Assembly: GCF_019331725.1 (NCBI RefSeq) | Contig: NZ_JAHBBF010000013.1 | Span: 1-64,000 of the forward strand | Direction of reading: 5' to 3' | Source: Bifidobacterium saguinibicoloris | GTDB lineage: Bacteria > Actinomycetota > Actinomycetes > Actinomycetales > Bifidobacteriaceae | Length of the DNA: 64,000 bases | In this document: positions 45,600 to 54,432 of the stretch, piece by piece | How positions within the stretch are numbered: the stretch's first letter is position 1 | Layout: each line of letters starts with the position of its first letter | Position numbers and translations under genes: made by a program | The notes under the pieces: generated by a model | Database searches by the model: none | Told to the model about the DNA's origin: nothing | Seen by the model: only the letters and a program-made list of their open reading frames with translations

Positions 45600-47417
45600 T
45601 CACTGGCCGTCGCTGTAGGTGGTGCCGCCGCCGTTGTCCGCGGTGCCGTCCGAAGTGCCGTCGCCGGACTGGTCCTGGCTGTCCTGCTGTTGCTGCTCCT
45701 CCTGCTGGCGGCGCTGCTCCTCCTCCTGCTGGCGCTGCAGTTCGGCCTGCTTGTCCGCTTCCTGCTTGGCGGTGATGGAGTTGTTCACGTTGTCGATGGC
45801 GGTCTGCAGCTGCGTCTTGGCGTTGGTGATGTCGTCGTCGGACGACTTCGAGTTGTTCACCACGTTGTTCGCGTTGGTGATGGCGGTCTGCAGCGCGGTG
45901 CGCGTGCTGTCGTCCTGCACCTGGCCGTCGGAGGAGGTGAGCAGGTTCTGCGCGCTGGAGATCGTGCTGTTGAGGTCGTTCTTCAGCGAATCGGTGGTCT
46001 TGGTGGTCTTGCTCTTGGTCACCGCGCTTTCGGCCTGCTTGAGGGTGTCGAGCTGGTCGTCGGCCTGCTTCTTGGCGTCCTTGAACTTCTGCACGTTCGT
46101 CTTGAGGTCCGACTGGCTCATGTCGGCGCTGCAGCTGGCGTCCGTGGTGATGGAGCCCGCGTCGGTGATGGCCTGGTTGAGGGTGGTGAGCGTGTTCACG
46201 TCGCTCACCTGCGTGGACGTGGTGCCGTCGGCGGTCTGCTTGGCCTTCGCCGCCTCGTCCGTCAGCGCCTTGGACGACTTCTCGTACTTCGACTTCGCGC
46301 TGTTGCACACCGCGACCGTCAGGTCGCCGCTGTTGGAGCGGAACCAGAGGACGCCGCCCACGATGAGCGCGATGACGACGATGACCGCCGCCACGATGCC
46401 GGCGATCTGTCCCTTGGACAGCTTGCGCTTGCCGCCGTTCTTGCCGTTGCCTTCGGCGCCGTCGCGTCCGTCGTCGTCGCCGTTGTTGGCGGAGTCGTCG
46501 TCCTCGTAGAAGTCCTCCGGGGCGATGGACGGCGGCATGGAGACCGGCTTCGCCGCGTTCTCCGCCGCGATCCGGTCCATCATGCCCGGCTGGAACACCT
46601 GGGTGGCCGCCTCGCTGGCGGCGGGCTCCGCCGGTTCGACGGTTGTGGGCATGGCGGTGGTGGCACCTTCCAGCGGGCTGAAGACGACAGTCTCGCCCGG
46701 CTGGGGGCCGGCGGCCGGTGCGGCCTGGGGCTGCTGCGGCGTCTGCGCCGGCGTGAACGCCATGGTGGGCTGGTCGGCCGGGGTGAACGCCTGCGTGGGC
46801 TGTTCCGTGGCGGGCGTCGGCGTGATGGCCTGCGTGGGCTGCGCGGCCTGCCGTTGTGCGGCGTCGTTCACCGCCTGGACGAAGTCCGGCACGAACGCCT
46901 GGGTCTCCTGGCCGGGGTCGGTGGTCGGTTGCGGGACCGGCACGGCCTGCGTGGCCTGTTCCTGCCGTTCCTGCGGCGTGGGCAGCGGTACCGGCGGCAG
47001 CGACGGCGTGGGCAGGGAGGCCGGAGCGGGAGCGGTCGGAGCGGTCATCGACGCCGGCACGACGGGCGTCGACGGAGCAACGGGAGTGACCGGCGTGACG
47101 GGAGTGACCGGTGTGACGGGGGAGGAGACGAAAGGCGACTGCGCGGACACGGCGCCGGGCATGTCGAACGACACGTCGAACTGCGGGGTGAATGCCTGCG
47201 TCGCCTGCGGATCCGTGCCGGCGGTCGGCGCGACGGGCGTGGGCTGGACGGCCGGCGTCACCGGTGACTGCTGCGCGGCGGCACCGGCTCCCGCGGACTG
47301 CTGCCAATCGGGCGTGAACGCCTGCGTGGCCTGCGGGTCGTCCCGCCCGGTCTTGTCCTGCGGGTTCTTGTTCTGGAAATCGAAGTGGAACTCACCCATC
47401 GTGGGGTCGGTCATCAT
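45600..47417 (-). CDS. Membrane protein with TQAFTP repeats and outside coiled coil
   Basis: The 605-residue protein has three parts. Residues 1-340 are a cytoplasmic low-complexity region rich in Pro, Thr, Gln and Ala, with a recurring motif: ATQAFTP (twice), ATQAVPV, ETQAFVP, PTQAITP, PTQAFTP, PTMAFTP, ATQVFQP. One transmembrane helix follows a basic stop (KGQIAGIVAAVIVVIALIVGGVLWF, about residues 347-371). The outside domain is predicted helical, with two Cys and repeated Ala/Asn/Thr/Asp heptads, ending in a Gln/Glu-rich stretch. Similar threonine motifs in other actinobacteria are phosphorylated by PknB-type kinases and read by FHA domains; that role here is inferred. ATG 47417 follows GAGGAGA. 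Confidence 0.8.
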   Translation of the reverse strand: MMTDPTMGEFHFDFQNKNPQDKTGRDDPQATQAFTPDWQQSAGAGAAAQQSPVTPAVQPTPVAPTAGTDPQATQAFTPQFDVSFDMPGAVSAQSPFVSSPVTPVTPVTPVTPVAPSTPVVPASMTAPTAPAPASLPTPSLPPVPLPTPQERQEQATQAVPVPQPTTDPGQETQAFVPDFVQAVNDAAQRQAAQPTQAITPTPATEQPTQAFTPADQPTMAFTPAQTPQQPQAAPAAGPQPGETVVFSPLEGATTAMPTTVEPAEPAASEAATQVFQPGMMDRIAAENAAKPVSMPPSIAPEDFYEDDDSANNGDDDGRDGAEGNGKNGGKRKLSKGQIAGIVAAVIVVIALIVGGVLWFRSNSGDLTVAVCNSAKSKYEKSSKALTDEAAKAKQTADGTTSTQVSDVNTLTTLNQAITDAGSITTDASCSADMSQSDLKTNVQKFKDAKKQADDQLDTLKQAESAVTKSKTTKTTDSLKNDLNSTISSAQNLLTSSDGQVQDDSTRTALQTAITNANNVVNNSKSSDDDITNAKTQLQTAIDNVNNSITAKQEADKQAELQRQQEEEQRRQQEEQQQQDSQDQSGDGTSDGTADNGGGTTYSDGQ

Positions 47418-47490
47418 GTCTCCTCAATGCTTGGAATGCGTGGCGGCGGCCCGTGCGACGGCCGCTGCGGCGGAATGCCGGTGGCGGCGG

Positions 47491-48072
47491 TCAGTCGTCG
47501 ATGTGAGCGCGGTAGAAATTCACGTACGAACGGCTGGGGGTGGGCCCGCGCTGGCCCTGATAATGCGATCCCACGCCGTTGGAGCCGTACGGATGCTCGG
47601 CGGGGGAGCTGAGCTGGAAGAAGCACATCTGGCCGATCTTCATGCCCGGCCACAGCTTCACCGGCAGCGTCGAGACGTTGCTCAGCTCCAACGTGATATG
47701 CCCCTCGAAGCCCGGATCGATGAACCCGGCGGTGGAGTGGGTGAGGATGCCGAGACGGCCCAGCGAGCTCTTGCCCTCCAGACGGGCGGCGATCGTCGGA
47801 TCGAGCTTGACATACTCCCACGTGGAGCCGAGGGCGAATTCGCCGGGATGCAGGATCCACGGCTCGTCCGGCTGCACTTCGAACTGCTCGGTGAGCGCAC
47901 CCTGGTTCTCCGCCGGATCCACATACGTGTACGCGTGGTTGTTGAACAGGCGGAAGAAACGATCGAGACGCACGTCGATGGATGCGGGCTGCACCATCTC
48001 GGGGGTCCACGGCTCAAGCGAGATATGACCTTCGGCCTGCGCGGCCAGAATGTCGCGGTCGGACAGCAGCAT
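47491..48072 (-). CDS. dcd: dCTP deaminase, actinobacterial type
   Basis: The 193-residue enzyme of the dUTPase fold turns dCTP into dUTP or directly into dUMP. Motifs: [12 protein letters not shown] at the start, the active-site block [33 protein letters not shown] (about residues 100-132) with the catalytic Glu in FEGHITLEL, and [11 protein letters not shown] near the end. The [11 protein letters not shown] form is that of the mycobacterial bifunctional enzyme, so dUMP formation is likely, but this is inferred. It is divergent from the next gene and separated from the TQAFTP gene by 73 bp on the same strand. Confidence 0.94.
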   Translation of the reverse strand: MLLSDRDILAAQAEGHISLEPWTPEMVQPASIDVRLDRFFRLFNNHAYTYVDPAENQGALTEQFEVQPDEPWILHPGEFALGSTWEYVKLDPTIAARLEGKSSLGRLGILTHSTAGFIDPGFEGHITLELSNVSTLPVKLWPGMKIGQMCFFQLSSPAEHPYGSNGVGSHYQGQRGPTPSRSYVNFYRAHIDD

Positions 48073-48264
48073 GAACTCACCTCAACGAATCGATGGACGG
48101 GATACACCTAACCAGCCAGTCTAACGCCCACCCGGAACTATGGGCCCATCAGCTTCCCGGGATTCACGGGCCTCCCCGCATGCGGCGGGCGTCCGGGCGC
48201 CCGAGACTTTCAGGAAATCCACAGGCAACGGTGGAGGGAAGCACAGGAACGTATGGTTATCTAG

Positions 48265-48371
48265 GACATGTCGGCAAGAGCGCCGGCCCGGAGCGCAAGT
48301 TCCCGACAACTGAACCTTTCTTCTTCTCTCTCCTTTCTCTGGCCCCGGCGGTGACCCCGCCGGGGTTTTCC
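48265..48371 (+). ncRNA. Candidate small RNA in the dcd upstream gap
   Basis: The 421-bp gap between dcd and the next gene has no coding frame. From about 48269 it contains a TGTCGG (48269-48274) / CCGACA (48303-48308) hairpin with GC-rich interior. A tract of only C and T (cctttcttcttctctctcct, near 48315-48335) follows. It ends in a perfect intrinsic terminator: CCCCGGCGG (48343-48351) with CCGCCGGGG (48357-48365), then TTTT. TATCTA at 48258-48263 is a possible -10, with no good -35. The C/T tract could pair with ribosome sites. It might instead be an attenuated leader for the gene at 48494. Confidence 0.42.
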
Positions 48372-48493
48372 GTTTCCGCCATCGTCGCCTCCTCTCCATC
48401 GGACATTCATCCCGCAGACCTATGGAGGAACCGCGCCCCCGGGCTAGACTGGACGCGGAAGGCGATGTGGCATACGAACGAAGGGGACGATAG

Positions 48494-49366
48494 ATGGCGG
48501 ACGATTTCGACCACCTGGAAGACGACTACGAACAGGCCGGACGCGTGCCCGCACGCGGACGGACACGTCCTGCAACCGCATCGCCCGGCATCCGGCCCCA
48601 CGAAACCATCTACCGCGTGGGAGAGCGGGCCGACACCGGCAGTCGCGTATGCTCCGCACTCGCCCTGCTCACCGGCCTCGGCTCCATCGCGCTGGGAGGC
48701 GCCTCCGCGGCCCACGAACTCGCCCCCGCCTACCTCGACCCGAACGGCACCGTCCCCGGACGGTTCATCGCCATCGCCTGCGCCACCCTCATCGGCGTGA
48801 CCCTCATCCTCGTCATCGCGGCCAAAGCCAGCCGACCGCGCAACACGAGTCGCCGCGGCACCGGGGCGACGGGACTCGTCGCCATGTTCCTCGCCGTGCT
48901 GCTGCTCGCACTCGGCGTGGTCGTCGGCATCCTCTTTCCGGCCGGACTGATCCGTCCCGCCATGCGCGACGAAGCGCCGGTCGGCAGCGAGGACGGCATG
49001 CGGTACAGCATCGAACGCGTCACCGGAACCTGCGAAGGCGGCTGGACCGACGTGGACGTGCACGCCTACCCGGGCGTGCAGGTCGTGGCCGTCTGCCCCA
49101 CCACGCGCGTGGCCTACGCGCTGTTCGAATCGGACACCGCCGCCGGACTGTACCGCACGCCGCTCGAGACGAAGGTCGTCGAACTGCTCGACGAGCACGC
49201 CGACGATACGCAGGCGCAGGGTGACTGGAGCCTCCTCGCCGGCGGCAGGTGGGTGGCGTTCGGCGGCAAGGACGCGATGACCCTGCTGGAACAGGAGTGG
49301 GGCGGCAAACTCGACACCGTCGGAACAACCGACACCACAGGCACGCAACAAGGCCAACAGGAATAG
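48494..49366 (+). CDS. Unknown three-helix membrane protein
   Basis: I do not recognise this 290-residue protein. It has an acidic then Arg-rich cytoplasmic N-terminus (about residues 1-50), three hydrophobic segments (about 52-75, 92-115 and 134-158), and an outside C-terminal domain of about 130 residues. That domain holds two cysteines (TGTCEGGW and VAVCPTT), possibly a disulfide, and ends in a Thr/Gly/Gln-rich tail. ATG 48494 follows GAAGGGGACG. The esterase gene starts one base after its stop, so the two form an operon. No function is assigned. Confidence 0.75.
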   Translation: MADDFDHLEDDYEQAGRVPARGRTRPATASPGIRPHETIYRVGERADTGSRVCSALALLTGLGSIALGGASAAHELAPAYLDPNGTVPGRFIAIACATLIGVTLILVIAAKASRPRNTSRRGTGATGLVAMFLAVLLLALGVVVGILFPAGLIRPAMRDEAPVGSEDGMRYSIERVTGTCEGGWTDVDVHAYPGVQVVAVCPTTRVAYALFESDTAAGLYRTPLETKVVELLDEHADDTQAQGDWSLLAGGRWVAFGGKDAMTLLEQEWGGKLDTVGTTDTTGTQQGQQE

Positions 49367-49367
49367 A

Positions 49368-50057
49368 GTGGACGCCATGAGCATCGACCTGACCATCGCC
49401 CAATACTCGCGGGGCGGCGGGGCCACCCACCCCACGCACCCGTTGTTCCTCTGCCTGCACGGCTGGGGATCGAACGAGATGGAGATGTCCGACCTCATGC
49501 GCCAGATCGCGCCGTACAACGACTACGCCTCCCTGCGCGGGCCCATCCGGCTGTCCGGCGGCGACGCGTTCTCGCCCGGCGCCTACGCATGGTTCACCGA
49601 ACGCGTGCCCATGGGCGAGGACCTCGACCGCGATGCCTACGAGATGGCCCGGTCCATCGACCGGTGGGTCGGCAACAACCTCGCCGACGAACGCCAGGTC
49701 GTGCCGCTCGGCTTCTCTCAAGGAGGCCTGCTCGCCACGCACCTGCTGCGCGTCAACCCGCGCCGGTACTGCGCCGCCGTCTCCCTATCCGGCTATCTCG
49801 CGCCGGGGGCCGTGCCCGGCACCGCACCGGCCGACGGCATCCTCGACAACTACAACATCCCCGTCTTCTACACGTACGGCAAGAACGACGACGTCGTGCC
49901 CAAGTACGAGCTGTTCGCCGCGCAGGCATGGCTGAACGAGCACACGTGGCTCACCACGAAGAGCTATCGCGCGCTCGACCACAACGTGAGCCTCGAGGAG
50001 CTCACCGACCTGCGGCAGTGGCTGCTCGACCACGACATCACGTCCGGCATCCTGTGA
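49368..50057 (+). CDS. Alpha/beta-hydrolase esterase (phospholipase/carboxylesterase type)
   Basis: The 229-residue protein has the alpha/beta-hydrolase landmarks: oxyanion region LFLCLHGWGSNE (about residues 26-37), nucleophile elbow VPLGFSQGG with the Ser near residue 117, Asp in GKNDDVVP and the catalytic His in ALDHNVS. Length and order match the small YpfH/carboxylesterase group. There is no signal peptide, so it acts in the cytoplasm. Substrate unknown. GTG 49368, with AGGAA five bases upstream, starts just after the previous stop; ATG 49377 is an alternative. Confidence 0.86.
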   Translation: MDAMSIDLTIAQYSRGGGATHPTHPLFLCLHGWGSNEMEMSDLMRQIAPYNDYASLRGPIRLSGGDAFSPGAYAWFTERVPMGEDLDRDAYEMARSIDRWVGNNLADERQVVPLGFSQGGLLATHLLRVNPRRYCAAVSLSGYLAPGAVPGTAPADGILDNYNIPVFYTYGKNDDVVPKYELFAAQAWLNEHTWLTTKSYRALDHNVSLEELTDLRQWLLDHDITSGIL

Positions 50058-50167
50058 CGGGGGTGACGGCGTCGCGTGCGGTATCGCGGGCGGCGTCGCG
50101 GGCGGCCGGCGGACAACAAGTGGAAACCGGACGGGCCGGGCGCATACGGCGCGTTTAGACTGAAGCC

Positions 50168-51076
50168 GTGAACGCAGCAATCGCAGCAATCGACGAGAAA
50201 CACGACAACGGCCGGGACGAGAACCGGGAGAACCGGGAGAGCCGTGAGAACCGGGCGGACCGGGAGAGCCGGGACGGGACCCTTGACGAGAACCATCTAG
50301 ACGAATCGCCGCGCGGCCTCATCATCATGGGCGTCGTCGGCGTGTTCGTCGGCATCCTGTCCGGCCTGTTCGGCATCGGTGGCGGCACCGTCATCGTGCC
50401 TGCGCTGGTCTGGCTCGGTCTCACCCAACGGCATGCGGCCGCGACCTCGATGATGGCCATCGTGCCCACCGCCGTCTCCGGCGTCATCTCCTACGCGATC
50501 GAAGGCGACGTCGACTGGATCGCCGCGGCGCTCGTGTTCGGCGGCATGTTCGCCGGTGGGCAGATCGGCTCGTGGCTGCTCTCCAAGCTGCCGGAAGTGG
50601 TGCTGCGATGGGTGTTCGTCGTGTTCCTCGCGTTCGTCATCGTCAACCAGGCCATGTCGAACCCGTCGCGCGATTCCGAGATCGCCATGCACGCCGGCAC
50701 CGTGATCGGACTCATCGCGTTCGGCCTGGTCGCCGGCGTGCTGGCCGGACTGCTCGGCATCGGCGGCGGCGCGATCTGCGTGCCCGCGCTGTCCATCCTG
50801 TTCGGCGCGAGCGACCTCATCGCGCGCGGCACCTCGCTGCTCGCCATGTTCCCCAACTCCATCACCACGTCCGTGGCGAACGTGCGCCGGCATATGGTGC
50901 ATGTCAAGGCGGCCGCCATCATCGGCGTCGTCGCCGCCGTCACCGCGCCGCTCGGCACCTGGCTCGCCGCCGCGGTCACCCCGCGCACCGGCGCGATCAT
51001 GTTCACCGTGTACCTGTCCGTGCTGCTCGTGCGTTCCGTGTTCGTGGCGATGAAGGCCACGCGTCGCGCGCGGTGA
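50168..51076 (+). CDS. TSUP (TauE/SafE) family membrane exporter
   Basis: The 302-residue protein has about eight hydrophobic segments and the twin TSUP repeats GILSGLFGIGGGTVIVPAL (about residues 62-80) and GVLAGLLGIGGGAICVPAL (about 195-213). The family moves sulfite, sulfonates or related organic anions. The first 48 residues are a hydrophilic repeat of Arg, Glu, Asn, Asp and Ser encoded by an imperfect 9-bp tandem repeat. GTG 50168 has no ribosome site. TAGACT at 50156-50161 ends six bases before it, so the transcript may be leaderless. If translation began later the repeat would be non-coding, but the frame is clean. Confidence 0.88.
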   Translation: MNAAIAAIDEKHDNGRDENRENRESRENRADRESRDGTLDENHLDESPRGLIIMGVVGVFVGILSGLFGIGGGTVIVPALVWLGLTQRHAAATSMMAIVPTAVSGVISYAIEGDVDWIAAALVFGGMFAGGQIGSWLLSKLPEVVLRWVFVVFLAFVIVNQAMSNPSRDSEIAMHAGTVIGLIAFGLVAGVLAGLLGIGGGAICVPALSILFGASDLIARGTSLLAMFPNSITTSVANVRRHMVHVKAAAIIGVVAAVTAPLGTWLAAAVTPRTGAIMFTVYLSVLLVRSVFVAMKATRRAR

Positions 51077-51171
51077 GGCGCTCCGCGCAGGTGCACCGTA
51101 CGTTCGCCGCGCGGGTGCGCCGCCCGGGTGCATGGTGCGGATGCATAGCGCGTCTCGCGTACGCCGTGTGC

Positions 51172-51201
51172 TTAACGATTTCCTAACCCGTTTCCTATAC
51201 T
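51172..51201 (+). promoter_or_regulatory. Promoter of the antiporter gene
   Basis: TTAACG (51172-51177) and TATACT (51196-51201) are 18 bp apart, placing the start site about 60 bases before ATG 51269. Confidence 0.6.
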
Positions 51202-51268
51202 CTGGACCATTGGCCGACGCCCGAGGAGAGCGGGCGACGAGAGGGACGAGGAAACCGGAAAGAGCGTC

Positions 51269-53341
51269 ATGGCTGTTGTCGAACTCATATTGTGCATCAT
51301 CGCGGCGGTCGTGCTGTCGTCGTTCCTCAGCCGGTTCATCCCCAAGGTGTCCACGCCGCTCGTGCAGATCGCGTTGGGCGCGATCATGGCGCAGCTGCCG
51401 TTCTTCCCCAACGTGAGCCTCAACCCTGAAGTGTTCATGGTGCTGTTCATCGCGCCGCTGCTGTACCTCGAAGCGCACGAGATTGACAAGTCCGCGCTGC
51501 TTAAGACGCTCAAGCTCAGTTTGTCCCTCGCTATCGGCCTCGCCATCGCCACGATGGCCGCCGTCGGGTTCGCGCTGCACGCGATATGGCCCGCGATGCC
51601 GCTGGCCGCCGCGCTCGCGTTGGGCGCGGCCCTCGGCCCCACCGACGCCGTGGCCGTCAGCTCGCTCGGCAAGGAGGCGTCGCTCACGCTGCGCCAACGC
51701 GGCGTGCTCAAAGGCGAATCGTTGTTCAACGACGCATCCGGCATCGTCGGCTTCCAGTTCGCCATCGCCGCCGCCGTCACCGGCGAATTCGCCGTGGGCG
51801 AGGCCACCGGCGACTTCATCGTCTCGTTCATCGGCGGATCCCTGTTCGGAGTGGTCGTGGGACTGGCCGCGAACTGGCTGTTCGAGACCATCCGCTCGCT
51901 CGGCTGGGAGACCACCACCACGCGCATCCTCATGGAACTGTTCCTGCCGTTCCTGCTGTACCTCGGCGCGGAGGAGGTGCACGTCTCCGGCATCCTGTCC
52001 GTCGTGGCCGCCGGCCTGCTGGTCCGCTTCGACCGCACCGGCATCGGCCCCAACGTGGCGCGCACCAACATCGTCGCCACCAGCGTGTGGGGCGTGCTCT
52101 CATTCACGCTCAACGGCGCCGTGTTCATCCTCCTCGGCATGCTGCTGCCCGGCGCCATGACCGCCAGCTGGTCCGATCCGTGGGTGAGCAACCAGCTGCT
52201 CATCGGCGTCATCCTGCTCGTCACCGGCGTGGTCATCGCGCTGCGGTTCATCTGGGTGACGGCCATGCTGCGCATCGCACGAGACGTGAACACCGGCAAA
52301 CGACGCAAGATGACCGTCGAACGCCTCCGCTCCGCCGCCGTCATGACGTTCGGCGGCGCCAAAGGCACCATCACCTTGTCGCTGATGTTCACCATCCCCT
52401 ACTATCTGGCCGCGGGAACGCCGTTCCCCATGCGCGACGAACTCATCTTCATCGCCTCCGGCGTCATCGTCATGACGCTGCTGCTCGCCAACTTCATGCT
52501 CCCGCTGCTCGCACCCAACCGTCACAAGGACGACGTGGGCGAACTCACCGAAATCACCATCGAAGTGCTGCGACGCACCATCGAGGAACTCACCGGACGC
52601 ATCACGCCGGACAACCGACGTGCCGTGCTCATGGTCATCGACTCGTACACGAAACGCATCGGACGGCTCAAGCACCGCATCGGCGCACTCGACCCGCAGG
52701 GCTACGGACGCCTCCAGATCCGCGCGCTCAACTGGGAGAAGGAATTCGTGCACGACAGGCTCCTCGACGTCAAAGCGCACCCCAGCATGGACAAGGCCAC
52801 GCAGGAACTCAACGTGGAGGCGTGCGAACGCATGCTCGACCAGATCATGAACACGCTGCGCCACACCACCGCCGGACCGGACTCCGGCAGGCTCGGATGG
52901 CAGATCAGCGGCCGCATGCGCGGATGGCGGCACCGCACCATGAACCTCGTGAAACGCACCGTCAACCGCATCCGCCGCACCACGCCGCTGGTGAGCGAGG
53001 ACCAGATCTTCGCGCACACGCGCGTGCTGCAGGTCGAAGCCATCGAGCACGTGATCGCCATGCTCGAGGAGGAGATGACGTACGACAGGTACGACACCGA
53101 ATTCTGCTCCGCCCTGATCCTCGACTACCGTCGCGCCGAAGCCTCGCTCAAGTCGCGGCCCAACGTGGCCGGCAGCGCCGTGGCCGCCAGCCAGGCCGAG
53201 GAGGTCAAGAAGCAAAGCTACGCCATCGAGCTCGGCGTGGTGCAGGACATGCTCGAGGCCGGCGACATCTCCCGCTCCCAGGCCAAGGAGCTGAGGCGCA
53301 ACATCTACGTCATGCAGGTGGATGCCGATTCCGGCATCTGA
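51269..53341 (+). CDS. CPA1-family Na+/H+ antiporter with long cytoplasmic tail
   Basis: The 690-residue protein has a membrane part of about 12 hydrophobic segments (residues 1-420). It carries CPA1 motifs: FIAPLLYLEAHEID, ALGPTDAVAVSSLGK, KGESLFNDASGIVGFQFA with the ion-binding ND pair, and FGGAKGTITLSL. The C-terminal 265 residues are hydrophilic and helical, as in NhaP-type exchangers where the tail regulates activity. It exchanges Na+ or K+ for protons to control internal pH. ATG 51269 follows GGAAAGAG. It stands alone. Confidence 0.92.
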   Translation: MAVVELILCIIAAVVLSSFLSRFIPKVSTPLVQIALGAIMAQLPFFPNVSLNPEVFMVLFIAPLLYLEAHEIDKSALLKTLKLSLSLAIGLAIATMAAVGFALHAIWPAMPLAAALALGAALGPTDAVAVSSLGKEASLTLRQRGVLKGESLFNDASGIVGFQFAIAAAVTGEFAVGEATGDFIVSFIGGSLFGVVVGLAANWLFETIRSLGWETTTTRILMELFLPFLLYLGAEEVHVSGILSVVAAGLLVRFDRTGIGPNVARTNIVATSVWGVLSFTLNGAVFILLGMLLPGAMTASWSDPWVSNQLLIGVILLVTGVVIALRFIWVTAMLRIARDVNTGKRRKMTVERLRSAAVMTFGGAKGTITLSLMFTIPYYLAAGTPFPMRDELIFIASGVIVMTLLLANFMLPLLAPNRHKDDVGELTEITIEVLRRTIEELTGRITPDNRRAVLMVIDSYTKRIGRLKHRIGALDPQGYGRLQIRALNWEKEFVHDRLLDVKAHPSMDKATQELNVEACERMLDQIMNTLRHTTAGPDSGRLGWQISGRMRGWRHRTMNLVKRTVNRIRRTTPLVSEDQIFAHTRVLQVEAIEHVIAMLEEEMTYDRYDTEFCSALILDYRRAEASLKSRPNVAGSAVAASQAEEVKKQSYAIELGVVQDMLEAGDISRSQAKELRRNIYVMQVDADSGI

Positions 53342-53500
53342 CGGCACGTCCGGGTCGGCTGTCGGTTCCGGTGTCTGCTTTCCGGGGTTTGCCGGTCGGC
53401 AGGCCCGAAAGCTGCGGAAGGCATCCCTGCGGAGTGATGTCCCTGCGGAAAGGCGTCGGGTTCCGGCTTCACGGACCCGGCCACCGGTACATTGGTCGGT

Positions 53501-53953
53501 ATGCGATACGACGAGGAGATGGGTGAGGCGTTGGCGCTGGCCCGACGTGCGGCGGCCGCCGGCGACGTGCCGGTGGGTGCGCTCGTGGTCGACGATGCGA
53601 CCGGCACCGTGATCGGCCGCGGCTACAACACGCGTGAGGCGGACGGCGATCCGCTCGCCCATGCGGAGATCGTCGCGATGCGCGAGGCCGCCGCCGCGCG
53701 TGGCGACTGGAATCTCGCCGATTGCACGCTCGTCGTCACGTTGGAGCCGTGTCCGATGTGTGCGGGCGCGTGCCTGCAGACGCGTATCGGGCGCATCGTG
53801 TTCGGCGCGTGGGATGCGAAGCTCGGCGCCTGCGGTTCGATTTGGGATATTCCGCGCGATCCGCACGTGGGGCATGTGCCGGAGGTGCATGGCGGCGTGC
53901 GCGAGGGGGAGTGCGCCGCGCTTCTCGCCGCCTTTTTCGCCGGTCGGCGGTGA
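53501..53953 (+). CDS. tadA: tRNA-specific adenosine deaminase
   Basis: TadA converts adenosine to inosine at the wobble base of tRNA-Arg(ACG). The 150-residue cytidine-deaminase-fold protein has the zinc and proton-shuttle motif HAEIVAM (about residues 52-58) and PCPMCAGAC (about 83-91), with CTLVVTLEPCPMC typical of TadA. ATG 53501 has no ribosome site. TACATT at 53488-53493 ends seven bases before it, so a leaderless transcript is likely. Nearly the whole protein is the catalytic domain; the length is normal. Confidence 0.93.
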   Translation: MRYDEEMGEALALARRAAAAGDVPVGALVVDDATGTVIGRGYNTREADGDPLAHAEIVAMREAAAARGDWNLADCTLVVTLEPCPMCAGACLQTRIGRIVFGAWDAKLGACGSIWDIPRDPHVGHVPEVHGGVREGECAALLAAFFAGRR

Positions 53954-53988
53954 TATGAGTACGATTTGGTGGGGTGAGGGGGATGGCT

Positions 53989-54432
53989 ATGAAGGTTCGT
54001 CGGACTCGATTATCAGTGGTGTGGCTGATTGCGGTCGTTCTCGTGATTGCGGTTATCCTGTTCGGTCTCGGAATGGTTGTCAGGAAGGAATTCACGGTCG
54101 ATACGAGTTCAACGGTCATCGAGATATCGCAATCCCGGTTATTCTCCCGTGAGACGCTTCTGGATGGAGCGAAGCATATCGAGAATGATGCTTCGGATTT
54201 CCGCGGATGCAGTATAGACAGGATTGTGTATCACGAGCCGCATCCTATGGTGGCCGGCAGAGATGGAAGAGACAAACCCGGGACTCAGACGACATTCATG
54301 ATGTATTACCATTGCGGGCACGAACAGAAGTCGATTCCTCAAAACGGTTCGTATGAGTACAGATTGATGTATCAGCCATCCGATTCAACGGATGGGACCG
54401 GATGGCTGACGGTCGATCATGGCAATGGATGA
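53989..54432 (+). CDS. Unknown small membrane-anchored protein, lower GC
   Basis: I do not recognise this 147-residue protein. It has a basic N-terminus, one hydrophobic segment (about residues 9-32, WLIAVVLVIAVILFGLGMVV) and an outside domain of about 110 residues with two Cys (FRGCSID and YYHCGHE). No lipobox. Its codons are much less GC-rich than those of its neighbours, with many A/T third bases, which suggests recent acquisition. ATG 53989 is chosen because AGGGGG lies seven bases upstream; GTG 53974 is in frame. It follows tadA closely on the same strand. Confidence 0.62.
   Translation: MKVRRTRLSVVWLIAVVLVIAVILFGLGMVVRKEFTVDTSSTVIEISQSRLFSRETLLDGAKHIENDASDFRGCSIDRIVYHEPHPMVAGRDGRDKPGTQTTFMMYYHCGHEQKSIPQNGSYEYRLMYQPSDSTDGTGWLTVDHGNG

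Noticed and set aside
48265-48371. SRP 4.5S RNA at the candidate small RNA
   Set aside because: Lacks the invariant GGAAGG and AGCAGC-type loop of SRP RNA.
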